64,000 bases of DNA from Vibrio sinus (lineage in GTDB: Bacteria; Pseudomonadota; Gammaproteobacteria; Enterobacterales; Vibrionaceae): positions 124,001-188,000 of the forward strand of contig NZ_JAMKMR010000009.1 in assembly GCF_023634645.1 (NCBI RefSeq), read 5' to 3'. Below are positions 63,206-64,000 of this stretch, piece after piece (the stretch's first letter is position 1; every line of letters begins with the position of its first letter). The position numbers were made by a program, and so were the translations under genes. The notes under the pieces were generated by a model, which had not been told where the DNA came from, ran no database searches, and saw only the letters and a program-made list of their open reading frames with translations.

Positions 63206-64000
63206 TTACGCTTTTTGGCGAAGGCGCACTGCAACCCCACTAGTCATCTGAGTTAAAGCAACGCCAATGATAATCATGGCAGCGGCCACAATTTGAATCG
63301 CCACCATCCGCTCTGCCAATATGAAATAAGCAAGGATGGCGCTGACAACAGGCATCAAGTTCATGAATACCGATGCTCTTGGTGCGCCTAACACTGCTAT
63401 ACCTCTCATCCAAAAATAAGGGGCTCCTAACGAGGCTAATACACCAGCATAAGCAATAAGACCAAACGAACTTGAGTGAATTTGAAAATCGCCATTGAGC
63501 AAATAAAAGGGGGTCAGAATAGTGACAGCGGATAGCACCTGTACATTTAAAGAGACCCAGACTGGTAGCTGTATTTTCTTCTCCCAATGCTTAAGCAACA
63601 AACTATAAATAGAGTAACTCAAGACCGCGAAACCCATCCAGGCATCTCCTACTTGTAAGTGCTCATGGAACAGTTGTAGTGGCGATCCTTTGCATATAAA
63701 GATCATGACGCCGATCAGCGAAATGATTGAGCCAAGTACTGCAAAGGCAGACAGCTTGTTGCGAAACACCAAGCGTCCTAGCAATAAGGTGTAAACGGGA
63801 AGCAAGCCTTGCATAACACCCGATTTGGTTGCCGTAATTGTGTGCGCTGCAAAATAAGCAGAGCTGGGATACAACACCATGCCAAACGCACCCAATATAA
63901 ACAATCGCCAAAATTGGGCTTTTACTTGAGGGCCATGGCGTACGATTAAGCGCCAACAGATAGGTGTCAAAATGAGGCCAGCGAGTGCCCAACGATAAAA
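63206..64000 (-). CDS. EamA/DMT-family transporter (partial, 5' end outside window)
   Basis: The open frame runs through the right edge without a start; the edge-proximal codons read FYRWALAGLIL, a typical EamA helix, so the gene begins beyond 64000. The 264 residues present contain two EamA repeats with the usual GLLPVYTLLLGRLVFRNKLS and MNLMPVVSAILAYFILAERM. This is a ten-helix drug/metabolite exporter family; the substrate is unknown. Confidence 0.85.
   Translation of the reverse strand, partial: FYRWALAGLILTPICWRLIVRHGPQVKAQFWRLFILGAFGMVLYPSSAYFAAHTITATKSGVMQGLLPVYTLLLGRLVFRNKLSAFAVLGSIISLIGVMIFICKGSPLQLFHEHLQVGDAWMGFAVLSYSIYSLLLKHWEKKIQLPVWVSLNVQVLSAVTILTPFYLLNGDFQIHSSSFGLIAYAGVLASLGAPYFWMRGIAVLGAPRASVFMNLMPVVSAILAYFILAERMVAIQIVAAAMIIIGVALTQMTSGVAVRLRQKA

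Noticed and set aside
1..64000. CRISPR arrays, transposases, integrases, tRNA or rRNA genes
   Set aside because: No regularly spaced direct repeats, no mobile-element proteins and no recognisable RNA genes were seen; the dispersed 37-bp element is intergenic and not array-like.

Overview
The window looks like chromosomal DNA from a Vibrio (Harveyi-type gammaproteobacterium). The evidence is a complete trpE-G-D-CF-B-A operon with a fused trpCF, a Trp leader peptide and an enterobacterial-type TrpR operator; a LuxM/LuxN quorum-sensing pair; an AspS-type secretin pilotin; YibL; and psp/sap synteny. Nearly all of it is intact core-genome sequence. I saw no rRNA, tRNA, transposase, prophage or CRISPR array.

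Layout. 1-1914: end of cydD and all of cydC (cytochrome bd assembly exporter), followed by a small IsdG/HmoA-like monooxygenase and a GGDEF diguanylate cyclase. 4171-6707: rluB, yciO and rnm on the minus strand, divergent from the trp operon (6725-13719) with its promoter/operator, leader peptide and attenuator. 13720-18365: an AT-rich island holding luxM (acyl-homoserine-lactone synthase), luxN (hybrid sensor kinase) and a small GemA/gp16-like gene, placed between trpA and yciB. 18556-20480: yciB, yciA, yciI and an AspS-like pilotin lipoprotein.

20666-29921: a short hypothetical gene, a DUF1289 gene, a ynjB-C-D-F transporter/CDP-alcohol transferase cluster, an AsnC/Lrp regulator divergent from an MFS exporter, and an unusual two-module CaiB-type CoA-transferase divergent from a LysR regulator. 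29940-37006: two SAM methyltransferases, a pseudouridine synthase, an NSS-family sodium symporter preceded by a good TrpR operator (so probably a tryptophan transporter), cardiolipin synthase and cystathionine beta-lyase. 37117-39273: a chemoreceptor with a periplasmic c-type haem site, and a globin 24 bp downstream, which looks like a haem-based gas or redox sensing unit.

39491-48910: tag; pspABC with a sigma-54 promoter, divergent from pspF; sapABCDF; and ppaC. 49109-56575: a sugar-proton symporter with a long upstream region carrying LacI-family and CRP-like sites, an alpha/beta hydrolase, a fetB without fetA, a SdaC-like amino-acid symporter, a SHOCT protein and a periplasmic binding protein. 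56650-64000: fdhD, a TIGR02647 protein, an NAD-binding epimerase-like protein, a CPBP protease, yibL, a secreted GLUG-repeat protein, a receiver-like orphan protein, a small membrane protein and a truncated EamA transporter at the right edge.

The most notable points are the luxMN module with its GemA-like neighbour, the TrpR operator shared by the trp operon and the NSS transporter, the haem-MCP/globin pair, the rearranged CoA-transferase, and a dispersed 37-bp palindromic element present in five copies. Gene functions come from recognising motifs and family resemblance by eye; no database search was run.
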